24,035 nt of DNA from Streptococcus pseudopneumoniae ATCC BAA-960 = CCUG 49455. Lineage in GTDB: Bacteria; Bacillota; Bacilli; Lactobacillales; Streptococcaceae. The notes beneath the pieces were generated by a model. The model had not been told where the DNA came from. It saw only the letters and a program-made list of their open reading frames with translations, and made no database searches. The stretch covers positions 1 to 24,035 of the forward strand of contig NZ_MWSM01000036.1 in assembly GCF_002087075.1 (NCBI RefSeq), given 5' to 3'. This document shows, in pieces, positions 7,987 through 15,768 of this stretch (its first letter is position 1; every line of letters begins with the position of its first letter). The translations under genes were made by a program, and so were the position numbers.

Positions 7987-9504
7987 TTATTTCTTTAATT
8001 CTACCAAATTTTCATTGATTCGGCGATAGATTGTTGTTAAGTCAAGCAAACCTTCCTCAACAGCTGGTGTCAATTGCTCTTCAGTCATACGCCAAGACCA
8101 GTTTCCACCAAGGGTAGATGGGAAGTTCATACGAGCCGCCTCATCCAATTCTAGCAAATCTTGCATAGTTGCAATTGCCATGAAGCTAACTGATGAAAAG
8201 ACTGTACGAAGCATAGCATGTGGCACTGTTTCGTATTCTTTACGGTTCGTGTAACGAGCCATGTACTCACGAGTCGCATCATCAATCTCGTTACGGTACC
8301 AACCAAGAACCGTATTGTTATCGTGAGTTCCTGTGTACATAACTGAGTTAGCAGGTGCCAAGTGTGGGCTATCGATACTTTCGTCTTCTGGGTTGAAGGC
8401 AAATTGAAGAATCTTCATTCCTGGGAAGCCAGTACGTTCACGCAACTCAATAACTTCATCTGTCATGAAGCCAAGGTCTTCTGCGATGATGTTTAGCTCA
8501 CCAAGTTCTTCCTTAACGGCTGCAAAAAGCTTGTAGCCCGGACCTTTCACCCACTCACCAGGTGCTGCTGTATCGGAACCAGCAGGGATTTCCCAGTAAG
8601 ATTCGAAACCACGGAAGTGGTCAATACGAACGATATCGTAGATTTTGAAGCTTTCACGCAAGCGTTCAATCCACCATTTGTAACCATCTTTGTCCATTGC
8701 TTCCCAGTCATAGATTGGGTTACCCCAAAGCTGACCAGTTGCAGAGAACTCATCTGGTGGACATCCTGCGATGCAAGTTGCCTTACCGTTGACATCTGTT
8801 TTGAAGAGATGCGGATTTGCCCACATATCGCTTGAATCTTCCGCTACGTAGATTGGCATGTCCCCAACGATTTCGATGTGGTTGTCGTTAGCGTAAGCTT
8901 TCAATTTCAACCATTGTTGGAAGAAGAAGTATTGAGTCACACGGTGGTAAACCAACTTGTCTGCCAATTGCTCACGGTAGCTTTCAAGTGCTGAAGCTTT
9001 ACGAGCACGAACATCTGCATCTGGCCATTCAGTCCAAGCAAGATTGTCAAAATGCTCTTTGATAGCCATATACTCAGCAAAGAGCTCAAGCCATGATTGG
9101 TTGTCTTGAGCAAATTTCTCAAAATCTTTAACATCTCCTACTTCCAAGAAACGTTTTACCGCTTTTTCTAAAAGAGGACGACGTGCATAGTAGATTTTCG
9201 CATAATCAACTTCAGACGCATCGCTACCAAAGTCAACTCCTTCAAGGTCACTTGCTTCCAACAAACCTTGCTCCACCAAGATATCTAAATCGATAAAATG
9301 AGTGTTTCCTGCGAAGGCTGAGAAAGATTGGTAAGGAGAATCCCCGTAACTAGTTGTTCCTAATGGAAGGATTTGCCAGTAACGTTGTTTTGTGCAAACC
9401 AAGAAATCAACGAAGTCGTAAGCACTTTGACCAAATGATCCGATTCCGTAAGCTCCTGGAAGAGAAGAGATGTGCATCAACACACCACTTTGACGTTTTT
9501 TCAT
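7987..9504 (-). CDS. malQ: 4-alpha-glucanotransferase (amylomaltase)
   Basis: A 505-residue GH77 amylomaltase, called MalM or MalQ in streptococci. It transfers glucan units between maltodextrins and releases glucose, making chains long enough for MalP. The three catalytic carboxylates are visible: nucleophile Asp295 in RIDHFRGF, acid/base Glu342 in IIAEDLG, and Asp395 in YTGTHDNNT. The frame is open upstream to 9558, but the ATG at 9504 is chosen because GAGGTG precedes it by five bases, the protein then starts [17 protein letters not shown] as in relatives, and the longer form would run into the operator and transcription start. It is the first gene of malQP. The promoter, MalR operator and cre site lie within 110 bases upstream. 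Confidence 0.96.
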   Translation of the reverse strand: MKKRQSGVLMHISSLPGAYGIGSFGQSAYDFVDFLVCTKQRYWQILPLGTTSYGDSPYQSFSAFAGNTHFIDLDILVEQGLLEASDLEGVDFGSDASEVDYAKIYYARRPLLEKAVKRFLEVGDVKDFEKFAQDNQSWLELFAEYMAIKEHFDNLAWTEWPDADVRARKASALESYREQLADKLVYHRVTQYFFFQQWLKLKAYANDNHIEIVGDMPIYVAEDSSDMWANPHLFKTDVNGKATCIAGCPPDEFSATGQLWGNPIYDWEAMDKDGYKWWIERLRESFKIYDIVRIDHFRGFESYWEIPAGSDTAAPGEWVKGPGYKLFAAVKEELGELNIIAEDLGFMTDEVIELRERTGFPGMKILQFAFNPEDESIDSPHLAPANSVMYTGTHDNNTVLGWYRNEIDDATREYMARYTNRKEYETVPHAMLRTVFSSVSFMAIATMQDLLELDEAARMNFPSTLGGNWSWRMTEEQLTPAVEEGLLDLTTIYRRINENLVELKK

Positions 9505-9553
9505 AATAGCACCTCGTGTGTTAAAATAATGGAACGTTGCGTATTTTTGCAGA

Positions 9554-9567
9554 CGCAAACGTTTGCG
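9554..9567 (-). promoter_or_regulatory. MalR operator of malQP
   Basis: CGCAAACGTTTGCG is a perfect 14-base palindrome of the LacI/GalR type. It lies 10-23 bases after the -10 box, over the start of the transcript, where the bound repressor would block malQP. MalR, encoded at 14753, is the obvious ligand. This agrees with what is known of the pneumococcal maltose regulon. Confidence 0.88.
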
Positions 9568-9576
9568 CTACTTATA

Positions 9577-9605
9577 AGTATACTCCTTTTCAAGCATAAT
9601 TGCAA
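9577..9605 (-). promoter_or_regulatory. malQP promoter
   Basis: On the minus strand the -35 TTGCAA (9600-9605), a 17-base spacer and the -10 TATACT (9577-9582) are followed by the MalR operator. An A/T-rich tract just upstream of the -35 may act as an UP element. Confidence 0.85.
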
Positions 9606-9614
9606 GCGTTTTTA
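9600..9614 (+). promoter_or_regulatory. Candidate CcpA (cre) site at the malQP -35
   Basis: TTGCAAGCGTTTTTA fits the cre consensus WTGNAANCGNWNNCW at all but one fixed position. It overlaps the -35 box, which would allow glucose repression through CcpA. Confidence 0.5.
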
Positions 9615-9669
9615 AAAAACTTTTTTGATTATTTTTAAGGAGACTAACCCATTTTAGCAAAGATAACTT

Positions 9670-9774
9670 ATACTCAATGAAAATCAAAGAGCAAACTAGG
9701 AAACTAGCCGCAGGCTGTACTTGAGTACGGCAAGGCGACGTTGACGCGGTTTGAATTTGATTTTCGAAGAGTAT
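9670..9774 (-). repeat. BOX element 2 (boxA-boxC type), mal intergenic region
   Basis: A 105-base element with the BOX termini (minus strand: ATACTCTTCGAAAATC at the right end, GATTTTCATTGAGTAT at the left). Unlike the other two copies it keeps the boxA core: ACGGCAAGGCGACG reads on the plus strand at about 9727, close to the BOXA1R primer sequence used for strain typing. A short perfect inverted repeat, GTACT/AGTAC, is at its centre. It sits between the divergent malQ and malX promoters, about 65 bases upstream of the malQ -35. Confidence 0.88.
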
Positions 9775-10030
9775 TAAAACTATCTAATCCTAAAGTTTGA
9801 CTCTCACGGGACAGTCTACAAAGTGCAAATCCTCCCCTAGAAAACTTGAATTTAGATGCAAGGGGGCACAAAGATCCATAGAAAATAGATAGGAATTAGA
9901 AACAGGGAGGTAGCCCCTCCTGATTTCCCTCTTTAGATAGATTACATCTATTTTTTATTAAAAATACTGTATTCTTATCTATTTCACACTTTTCTTCTAT
10001 TAAAAAGCAAAATCATGCTATCAAATCAAG
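9775..10030. other. Gene-free stretch between BOX 2 and the malX promoter
   Basis: No reading frame is seen. The middle holds a small hairpin GGAGG/CCTCC (9906-9920) in a G/C-richer patch, then a weak terminator-like hairpin at 9935-9956. This could be the 3' end of a short non-coding RNA or a remnant of a lost sequence. No convincing promoter for such an RNA was found. Confidence 0.3.
9935..9956 (+). terminator. Weak terminator-like hairpin upstream of malX
   Basis: ATAGAT (9937-9942) and ATCTAT (9946-9951) pair around a 3-base loop, extendable by two further pairs, and are followed by a run of T. The stem is AU-rich and weak. It would stop transcripts running rightward toward the malX promoter. 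Confidence 0.35.
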
Positions 10031-10064
10031 CTTAAAAATTTTTTAAAATTTTTGTCAAAAACAC

Positions 10065-10079
10065 TTGCAACCGTTTTCT
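10065..10079 (+). promoter_or_regulatory. CcpA (cre) site at the malX -35
   Basis: TTGCAACCGTTTTCT fits the cre consensus WTGNAANCGNWNNCW at every position and covers the malX -35 box, so CcpA bound here should repress malXCD when glucose is present. Confidence 0.65.
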
Positions 10080-10093
10080 ATTTGTGCTATACT
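10065..10093 (+). promoter_or_regulatory. malXCD promoter
   Basis: The -35 TTGCAA (10065-10070), a 17-base spacer and the -10 TATACT (10088-10093) are the same hexamers and spacing as the divergent malQP promoter. A very AT-rich tract (10031-10060) lies directly upstream. Confidence 0.85.
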
Positions 10094-10104
10094 AAGTTCA
10101 TAAA

Positions 10105-10118
10105 GGAAAACGTTTGCG
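10105..10118 (+). promoter_or_regulatory. MalR operator of malXCD
   Basis: GGAAAACGTTTGCG matches the perfect malQP operator at 12 of 14 positions. The right half-site is identical and the left half has two changes. It begins 12 bases after the -10 box, so it covers the transcript start, as in malQP. The imperfect left half predicts weaker repression than at malQP. Flanking AAGGAAA/TTTCCTT could fold in the RNA leader. Confidence 0.8.
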
Positions 10119-10162
10119 TTTCCTTATCAATAAAACTTGTTATTCTTTAGGAGGAATACACT

Positions 10163-11434
10163 ATGTCATCTAAATTCATGAAGAGCGCTGCGGTGCTTGG
10201 AACTGCTACACTTGCTAGCTTGCTCTTGGTAGCTTGCGGAAGCAAAACTGCTGATAAGCCTGCTGAGTCTGGTTCATCTGAAGCGAAAGAAATCACTCTT
10301 TACGTTGAGGACCAATACAAAGCTTATGCTGAAACAGTTGCTAAAGCTTATAAAGAGCAATCAGGCACAACAGTTAACATCAAATCTGGTGACCAACTTG
10401 GTGGGCTTGACAAACTTTCTCTTGACAACCAATCTGGTCAAGCTGCTGACGTTATGATGGCTCCATACGACCGTGTGGGTAGCCTTGGTTCTGACGGACA
10501 ACTTTCAGAAGTGAAATTGAGCGATGGTGCTAAAACAGAAGATACAACTAAATCTCTTGTAACCGCTGCTGACGGTAAAGTTTACGGCGCTCCTGCCGTT
10601 ATCGAGTCACTTGTTATGTACTACAACAAAGACTTGGTAAAAGACGCTCCCAAAACATTTGCTGACTTGGAAAACCTTGCTAAAGATAGCAAATATGCCT
10701 TCGCTGGAGAAGATGGAAAAACTTCTGCCTTCCTAGCTGACTGGACAAACTTCTACTATGCATACGGACTTCTTGCTGGTAACGGCGCTTACGTATTCGG
10801 ACAAAACGGTAAAGACCCTAAAGACATCGGTCTTGCAAACGACGGTTCTATCGCAGGTATCAACTACGCTAAATCTTGGTACGAAAAATGGCCTAAAGGT
10901 ATGCAAGATGGTACAGCTGCTGGAAACCTAATCCAAACTCAATTCCAAGAAGGTAAAACAGCTGCTATCATTGATGGGCCTTGGAAAGCTCAAGCCCTCA
11001 AAGATGCTAAAGTAAACTACGGTGTTGCGACTATCCCAACTCTTCCAAATGGAAAAGAATATGCTGCATTCGGTGGTGGTAAAGCTTGGATCATTCCTTC
11101 AAGTACTAAGAACCTTGAAGGCGCACAGAAATTTGTAGACTTCCTTGTTTCAACTGAACAACAAAAAGCTTTCTACGATGCAACTAACGAAATCCCAGCT
11201 AATACTGAAGCTCGTTCATACGCTGAAGGTAAAAACGATGAGTTGACAACAGCTGTTATCAAACAATTCAAGAACGCTCAACCAATTCCAAACATCTCTC
11301 AAATGTCTGCAGTTTGGGAACCAGCTGCTAACATGCTCTTTGATACTGTAAGTGGTCAAAAAGATGCTAAAACAGCTGCTAACGACGCTGTAACATTGAT
11401 CAAAGAAACAATCAAACAAAAATTTGGTGAATAA
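10163..11434 (+). CDS. malX: Maltodextrin-binding lipoprotein of the Mal ABC importer
   Basis: A 423-residue extracellular solute-binding protein (family 1). It captures maltodextrins and hands them to MalCD. A lipoprotein signal peptide is clear: MSSKFMK, a hydrophobic run, then the lipobox LLVAC with Cys25, followed by a Ser/Glu-rich linker. The body has family features such as DVMMAPYDRVGSL, APAVIESLVMYYNKD, AAIIDGPW and FGGGKAW. AGGAGG precedes the ATG by eight bases. It is the first gene of malXCD and is followed by a stem-loop that may keep its expression above that of the permeases. The segment at about residues 45-90 differs from the pneumococcal MalX I remember, while the rest is close, suggesting a mosaic allele. 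Confidence 0.96.
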   Translation: MSSKFMKSAAVLGTATLASLLLVACGSKTADKPAESGSSEAKEITLYVEDQYKAYAETVAKAYKEQSGTTVNIKSGDQLGGLDKLSLDNQSGQAADVMMAPYDRVGSLGSDGQLSEVKLSDGAKTEDTTKSLVTAADGKVYGAPAVIESLVMYYNKDLVKDAPKTFADLENLAKDSKYAFAGEDGKTSAFLADWTNFYYAYGLLAGNGAYVFGQNGKDPKDIGLANDGSIAGINYAKSWYEKWPKGMQDGTAAGNLIQTQFQEGKTAAIIDGPWKAQALKDAKVNYGVATIPTLPNGKEYAAFGGGKAWIIPSSTKNLEGAQKFVDFLVSTEQQKAFYDATNEIPANTEARSYAEGKNDELTTAVIKQFKNAQPIPNISQMSAVWEPAANMLFDTVSGQKDAKTAANDAVTLIKETIKQKFGE

Positions 11435-11442
11435 AAAATTTG

Positions 11443-11476
11443 TTCAAGGGGGGTGGAATTCAAATCCCCCTTTGAA
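11443..11476 (+). terminator. malX-malC intergenic stem-loop
   Basis: TTCAAGGGGGG (11443-11453) pairs with CCCCCTTTGAA (11466-11476) in an 11-base stem with one G-U pair and a 12-base loop. No long T-run follows, so it is more likely a partial terminator or an mRNA 3'-end stabiliser that lets malX mRNA accumulate over malCD, a common layout for binding-protein operons. Confidence 0.6.
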
Positions 11477-11544
11477 TTTATCAATAGAGACACAAATAAT
11501 TTAGCTTTCTTATAAAAAAGTAGTATCCTATGAAAGGAGTTATT

Positions 11545-12837
11545 ATGGAAAAGCAACAACCTAGTAAAGCAGCCCTGCTGTCTATCATTCCTGGGTTAGG
11601 ACAGATTTACAATAAACAAAAAGCCAAAGGTTTTATCTTCCTTGGTGTAACCATCGTATTTGTCCTTTATTTCCTAGCACTTGCAGCACCTGAATTGAGC
11701 AATCTCATCACTCTTGGTGACAAGCCCGGTCGTGATAATTCCCTCTTTATGCTGATTCGTGGTGCCTTCCATTTAATCTTTGTAGTCGTTTATGTACTCT
11801 TTTATTTCTCAAATATCAAAGATGCATATACGATTGCAAAACGCATTAACAATGGAATTCCAGTTCCACGTACCCTCAAAGACATGATCAAAGGGATTTA
11901 TGAAAATGGTTTCCCTTATCTCTTGATTATTCCATCTTATATTGCCATGACCTTCGCGATTATCTTCCCAGTTATCGTAACCTTGATGATCGCCTTTACC
12001 AACTATGACTTCCAACACTTACCACCAAACAAATTGTTGGACTGGGTTGGTTTGACAAACTTTAGTAATATCTGGAGTTTGAGTACCTTCCGTTCTGCCT
12101 TTGGTTCTGTTCTTTCTTGGACCATCATCTGGGCTTTGGCAGCCTCAACTTTACAGATTGTGATTGGTATCTTCACAGCTATCATTGCTAACCAACCATT
12201 TATCAAAGGAAAACGTATCTTTGGTGTTATTTTCCTTCTTCCTTGGGCTGTCCCAGCCTTCATCACTATCTTGACATTCTCAAACATGTTTAACGATAGT
12301 GTCGGAGCTATCAACACCCAAGTATTGCCAATCTTGGCTAAATTCCTTCCTTTCCTTGATGGCGCTCTTATTCCCTGGAAAACAGACCCAACTTGGACTA
12401 AGATTGCCTTGATTATGATGCAAGGTTGGCTTGGATTCCCATACATCTACGTTCTGACCTTGGGTATCTTGCAATCTATTCCTAACGACCTTTACGAAGC
12501 AGCTTATATTGACGGTGCCAATGCTTGGCAAAAATTCCGCAACATCACTTTCCCAATGATCTTGGCTGTTGCGGCACCTACTTTGATTAGCCAATACACC
12601 TTCAACTTTAACAACTTCTCTATCATGTACCTCTTCAACGCTGGAGGACCTGGTAGTGTCGGTGGTGGAGCTGGTTCAACCGATATCTTGATTTCATGGA
12701 TTTACCGTTTGACAACAGGTACATCTCCTCAATACTCAATGGCGGCAGCTGTCACCTTGATTATCTCTATCATTGTCATCTCAATCTCTATGATCGCATT
12801 CAAGAAACTACACGCATTTGATATGGAGGACGTCTAA
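11545..12837 (+). CDS. malC: Maltodextrin ABC transporter permease MalC
   Basis: A 430-residue MalF-type permease. It forms the membrane channel with MalD for maltodextrins delivered by MalX. The N-terminus has a short [15 protein letters not shown] motif and two hydrophobic segments. The binding-protein-dependent transport domain with about six more membrane segments follows. The ATPase-contacting EAA loop is seen as [14 protein letters not shown]. The frame is open to 11530, but the ATG at 11545 has AAGGAG five bases upstream and is chosen. No ATPase gene is present in this locus. The multi-sugar ATPase MsmK, encoded elsewhere, serves this transporter in pneumococci (established knowledge). 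It is followed by malD with a 1-base gap. Confidence 0.95.
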   Translation: MEKQQPSKAALLSIIPGLGQIYNKQKAKGFIFLGVTIVFVLYFLALAAPELSNLITLGDKPGRDNSLFMLIRGAFHLIFVVVYVLFYFSNIKDAYTIAKRINNGIPVPRTLKDMIKGIYENGFPYLLIIPSYIAMTFAIIFPVIVTLMIAFTNYDFQHLPPNKLLDWVGLTNFSNIWSLSTFRSAFGSVLSWTIIWALAASTLQIVIGIFTAIIANQPFIKGKRIFGVIFLLPWAVPAFITILTFSNMFNDSVGAINTQVLPILAKFLPFLDGALIPWKTDPTWTKIALIMMQGWLGFPYIYVLTLGILQSIPNDLYEAAYIDGANAWQKFRNITFPMILAVAAPTLISQYTFNFNNFSIMYLFNAGGPGSVGGGAGSTDILISWIYRLTTGTSPQYSMAAAVTLIISIIVISISMIAFKKLHAFDMEDV

Positions 12838-12838
12838 G

Positions 12839-13681
12839 ATGAATAACTCAATTAAACTCAAACGTAGACTGACTCAAAGCCTTACATACCTTTACCTGAT
12901 TGGTCTATCAATTGTCATTATCTATCCACTTTTGATTACCATTATGTCAGCCTTCAAGACTGGTAACGTAGTAGCCTTTAAACTAGACAGCAACGTCGAC
13001 TTTAGTTTTGCTAACTTCCAAGGCCTCTTCACTGAAACCTTGTACGGTACTTGGTACCTCAACACCTTGATCATTGCCTTGATTACCATGGCTGTTCAAA
13101 CAAGTATCATCGTACTTGCTGGTTATGCCTACAGCCGTTACAACTTCTTGGCTCGTAAACAAAGTTTGGTCTTCTTCTTGATCATCCAAATGGTGCCAAC
13201 TATGGCCGCTTTGACAGCCTTCTTCGTTATGGCGCTTATGTTGAACGCCCTTAACCACAGCTGGTTCCTCATCTTCCTCTACGTTGGTGGTGGTATCCCG
13301 ATGAATACTTGGCTCATGAAAGGCTACTTCGATACAGTGCCAATGTCTTTAGACGAATCTGCAAAACTAGACGGTGCAGGACACTTCCGCCGCTTCTGGC
13401 AAATTGTTCTTCCACTTGTTCGCCCAATGGTTGCCGTACAAGCTCTCTGGGCCTTCATGGGACCTTTCGGGGACTACATCCTCTCTAGTTTCTTGCTTCG
13501 TGAGAAAGAATACTTTACTGTTGCCGTAGGTCTCCAAACCTTCGTTAACAATGCGAAAAACATGAAGATTGCCTACTTCTCAGCAGGTGCTATCCTCATC
13601 GCCCTTCCAATCTGTATTCTCTTCTTCTTCCTACAAAAGAACTTTGTTTCAGGACTTACAAGTGGTGGCGACAAGGGATAA
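12839..13681 (+). CDS. malD: Maltodextrin ABC transporter permease MalD
   Basis: A 280-residue MalG-type permease, partner of MalC. It has about six membrane segments and an EAA loop read as [15 protein letters not shown]. The frame is open to 12818, but the ATG at 12839 has GGAGG nine bases upstream, inside the last codons of malC, so translation is probably coupled. Its last codons and TAA stop form part of the terminator stem that ends malXCD. There is no sign of truncation. Confidence 0.95.
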   Translation: MNNSIKLKRRLTQSLTYLYLIGLSIVIIYPLLITIMSAFKTGNVVAFKLDSNVDFSFANFQGLFTETLYGTWYLNTLIIALITMAVQTSIIVLAGYAYSRYNFLARKQSLVFFLIIQMVPTMAALTAFFVMALMLNALNHSWFLIFLYVGGGIPMNTWLMKGYFDTVPMSLDESAKLDGAGHFRRFWQIVLPLVRPMVAVQALWAFMGPFGDYILSSFLLREKEYFTVAVGLQTFVNNAKNMKIAYFSAGAILIALPICILFFFLQKNFVSGLTSGGDKG

Positions 13682-13702
13682 TTTATCCCCGCCACCCTTT
13701 TT
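13664..13702 (+). terminator. malXCD terminator overlapping the malD stop codon
   Basis: A two-part hairpin. The outer stem GGTGGCG (13664-13670) pairs with CGCCACC (13690-13696). The inner stem GGGATAA (13675-13681) pairs with TTATCCC (13683-13689). A 4-base bulge separates the two, and five T follow. The TAA stop of malD (13679-13681) lies inside the inner stem. Confidence 0.85.
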
Positions 13703-13708
13703 CATTTT

Positions 13709-13822
13709 ATACTCTTCGAAAACCTCTTCAAACCACGTCAGCTTCCATCTGCAACCTCAAAACAGTGTTTTGAGCAACCTGTGGTTAGCTTCCTAGTTTG
13801 CTCTGTGATTTTCATTAAGTAT
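13709..13822 (+). repeat. BOX element 3 (boxA-boxC type), 3' of malD
   Basis: A 114-base element from ATACTCTTCGAAAACC to GATTTTCATTAAGTAT. It is the same subtype as element 1, with roughly a dozen differences by eye, but on the opposite strand. The internal hairpin CTCAAAAC/GTTTTGAG (13756-13774) is kept. It starts just after the malXCD terminator. Confidence 0.85.
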
Positions 13823-13876
13823 TAACGATTGTTACTGTAAGTAATGTCCTTACAACAAGCAATTTTTCTCCTAGAC

Positions 13877-13905
13877 TTGAAATAAAGCGAATTTCTCTAT
13901 ATAAT
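13877..13905 (+). promoter_or_regulatory. malAR promoter
   Basis: TTGAAA (13877-13882), a 17-base spacer and TATAAT (13900-13905), close to full consensus. No MalR operator or cre site is seen nearby, so malA and malR are probably expressed constitutively. Confidence 0.8.
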
Positions 13906-13942
13906 AATACTCATATAGAAAACACCTTTTAGAAAGATACCT

Positions 13943-14743
13943 ATGCTTCCATATCCATTTTCCTATTTTTCAAGTATTTGGGGATTTCGTAAGCCCCTGT
14001 CCAAACGTTTCGGGCTCAACTGGTTTCAACTACTCTTTACCAGTATCTTCCTTATCAGCTTGTCGATGGTACCCATTGCCATTCAAAACAGCTCCCAGGA
14101 GACTTATCCGCTAGAAACCTTTATCGATAATGTCTATGAACCATTGACAGATAAGGTTGTCCAGGATCTCTCTGAACATGCTACAATTGTCGATGGCACA
14201 TTAATTTATACAGGAACAGCTAGTCAAGCGCCTTCTGTTGTGATTGGTCCAAGCCCAGGTAAGGAGTTCCCGAAGGACTTGCAACTGCATTTCGATACAA
14301 AAGAACTGGTCATCAGCAAGGAAAGCAAGGAACTGACCCGCATCTCTTACCGAGCCATTCAGACTGAGAGTTTCAAAAGCAAAGACAGCTTGACCCAAGC
14401 AATTTCTAAAGACTGGTACCAACAAAATCGTGTCTATATCAGTCTCTTCCTAGTTCTCGGTGCCAGCTTCCTCTTTGGTTTGAATTTCTTTATCGTCTCT
14501 CTAGGAGCTAGTCTTCTCCTTTATATCACTAAGAAATCACGCCTCTTTTCATTTAGAACCTTTAAAGAGTGCTATCACTTTATCTTGAACTGTTTAGGAT
14601 TGCCGACTCTGATTACACTTATTTTGGGATTATTTGGCCAAAATATGACAACCCTGATTACTGTACAAAATATTCTTTTTGTTCTGTATCTGGTCACTAT
14701 CTTTTATAAAACACATTTCCGTGATCCAAATTACCATAAATAG
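13943..14743 (+). CDS. malA: MalA, DUF1189-type membrane protein
   Basis: A 266-residue membrane protein of the DUF1189 family, encoded in streptococcal maltose loci as MalA. It has a short N-terminal cytoplasmic part with aromatic residues, one membrane segment at about 31-48, a predicted external domain of about 110 residues (with [13 protein letters not shown] polar stretches), then three or so hydrophobic segments in the last 100 residues. Its molecular function is not established. The ribosome binding site before the ATG is weak (AGAAAG), so expression may be modest. The TAG stop is followed directly by the AGGAG of malR, so the two are one transcript. The symbol rests on synteny with the pneumococcal mal locus. 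Confidence 0.85.
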   Translation: MLPYPFSYFSSIWGFRKPLSKRFGLNWFQLLFTSIFLISLSMVPIAIQNSSQETYPLETFIDNVYEPLTDKVVQDLSEHATIVDGTLIYTGTASQAPSVVIGPSPGKEFPKDLQLHFDTKELVISKESKELTRISYRAIQTESFKSKDSLTQAISKDWYQQNRVYISLFLVLGASFLFGLNFFIVSLGASLLLYITKKSRLFSFRTFKECYHFILNCLGLPTLITLILGLFGQNMTTLITVQNILFVLYLVTIFYKTHFRDPNYHK

Positions 14744-14752
14744 GAGATTTTT

Positions 14753-15739
14753 ATGCCCGTTACGATTAAAGACGTGGCCAAGGCTGCTGGTGTTTCGCCT
14801 TCAACCGTAACCCGTGTTATTCAAAATAAATCAACCATTAGCGACGAAACAAAAAAACGCGTTCGCAAGGCTATGAAGGAGCTCAACTACCACCCCAACC
14901 TCAACGCTCGTAGCTTGGTAAGCAGCTACACTCAGGTGATTGGTTTGGTTCTTCCTGATGACTCAGACGCCTTCTACCAGAATCCTTTCTTTCCATCGGT
15001 TCTACGTGGCATCTCTCAAGTCGCATCTGAAAACCACTATGCCATTCAGATAGCAACAGGGAAAGATGAGAAGGAGCGCCTCAACGCTATTTCACAAATG
15101 GTCTACGGCAAGCGTGTAGATGGGCTAATCTTTCTCTATGCCCAAGAAGAAGACCCTCTCGTAAAACTCGTAGCAGAAGAACAGTTCCCCTTCCTTATCT
15201 TAGGTAAATCTCTATCTCCTTTCATCCCACTTGTAGACAACGACAATGTTCAAGCTGGTTTTGATGCAACCGAATATTTCATCAAAAAAGGCTGCAATCG
15301 TATTGCTTTTATCGGAGGAAGCAAAAAGCTCTTCGTGACCAAAGACCGTTTAACAGGCTATGAACAGGCGCTTAAGCATTACAAACTTACCACTGACAAC
15401 AATCGCATCTACTTTGCCGACGAGTTTCTGGAAGAAAAGGGCTATAAATTTAGCAAGCGATTATTCAAGCACGATCCACAAATTGATGCTATCATCACAA
15501 CCGATAGCCTCCTAGCTGAAGGTGTTTGTAACTATATTGCCAAACACCAGCTGGATGTCCCTGTTCTCAGCTTTGACTCGGTTAATCCCAAGCTCAACTT
15601 GGCAGCCTATGTCGATATCAATAGCCTAGAACTTGGTCAAACATCATTTGAAACGATTCTTCAGATTATCAACGATGCTAAAAGCAATAAACAAATTTGT
15701 TACCGCCAGTTGATTGCCCATAAAATTATAGAAAAATAA
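14753..15739 (+). CDS. malR: MalR, LacI-family repressor of the maltose regulon
   Basis: A 328-residue LacI/GalR-type repressor. The N-terminal helix-turn-helix and hinge are textbook (TIKDVAKAAGVSPSTVTRVI, then a NYHPNLNARSL hinge at about 46-56), followed by a periplasmic-binding-protein-like effector domain. It represses the malX and malQ promoters by binding CGCAAACGTTTGCG-type palindromes, and maltose or maltodextrins relieve this (established for pneumococcus). AGGAG lies six bases before the ATG, overlapping the malA stop region. The gene ends in a terminator whose stem begins in the stop codon. No operator is seen at its own promoter, so autoregulation is unlikely. Confidence 0.95.
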   Translation: MPVTIKDVAKAAGVSPSTVTRVIQNKSTISDETKKRVRKAMKELNYHPNLNARSLVSSYTQVIGLVLPDDSDAFYQNPFFPSVLRGISQVASENHYAIQIATGKDEKERLNAISQMVYGKRVDGLIFLYAQEEDPLVKLVAEEQFPFLILGKSLSPFIPLVDNDNVQAGFDATEYFIKKGCNRIAFIGGSKKLFVTKDRLTGYEQALKHYKLTTDNNRIYFADEFLEEKGYKFSKRLFKHDPQIDAIITTDSLLAEGVCNYIAKHQLDVPVLSFDSVNPKLNLAAYVDINSLELGQTSFETILQIINDAKSNKQICYRQLIAHKIIEK

Positions 15740-15763
15740 AAACCAGCTCACGCTGGTTTTTTT
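15738..15763. terminator. malR terminator, probably bidirectional
   Basis: AAAAACCAGC (15738-15747) pairs with GCTGGTTTTT (15752-15761) around a 4-base loop, followed by more T on the plus strand. The A-rich left arm gives a T-run on the minus strand as well, so it may also end the yitT-family gene, whose stop is at 15769. Confidence 0.88.
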
Positions 15764-15768
15764 GGTCA

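Noticed and set aside
10031..10047. CiaR-like repeat (CTTAAA-N5-TTTAAA) upstream of malX
   Set aside because: It resembles the TTTAAG-N5-TTTAAG motif, and I recall CiaR control of maltose genes, but the match is in a long A/T tract, one half is imperfect, and the position is about 20 bases upstream of the malX -35, not in the usual place.
12003..12594. Two overlapping minus-strand frames inside malC
   Set aside because: Both lie opposite a confident permease gene and have low-complexity shadow composition.
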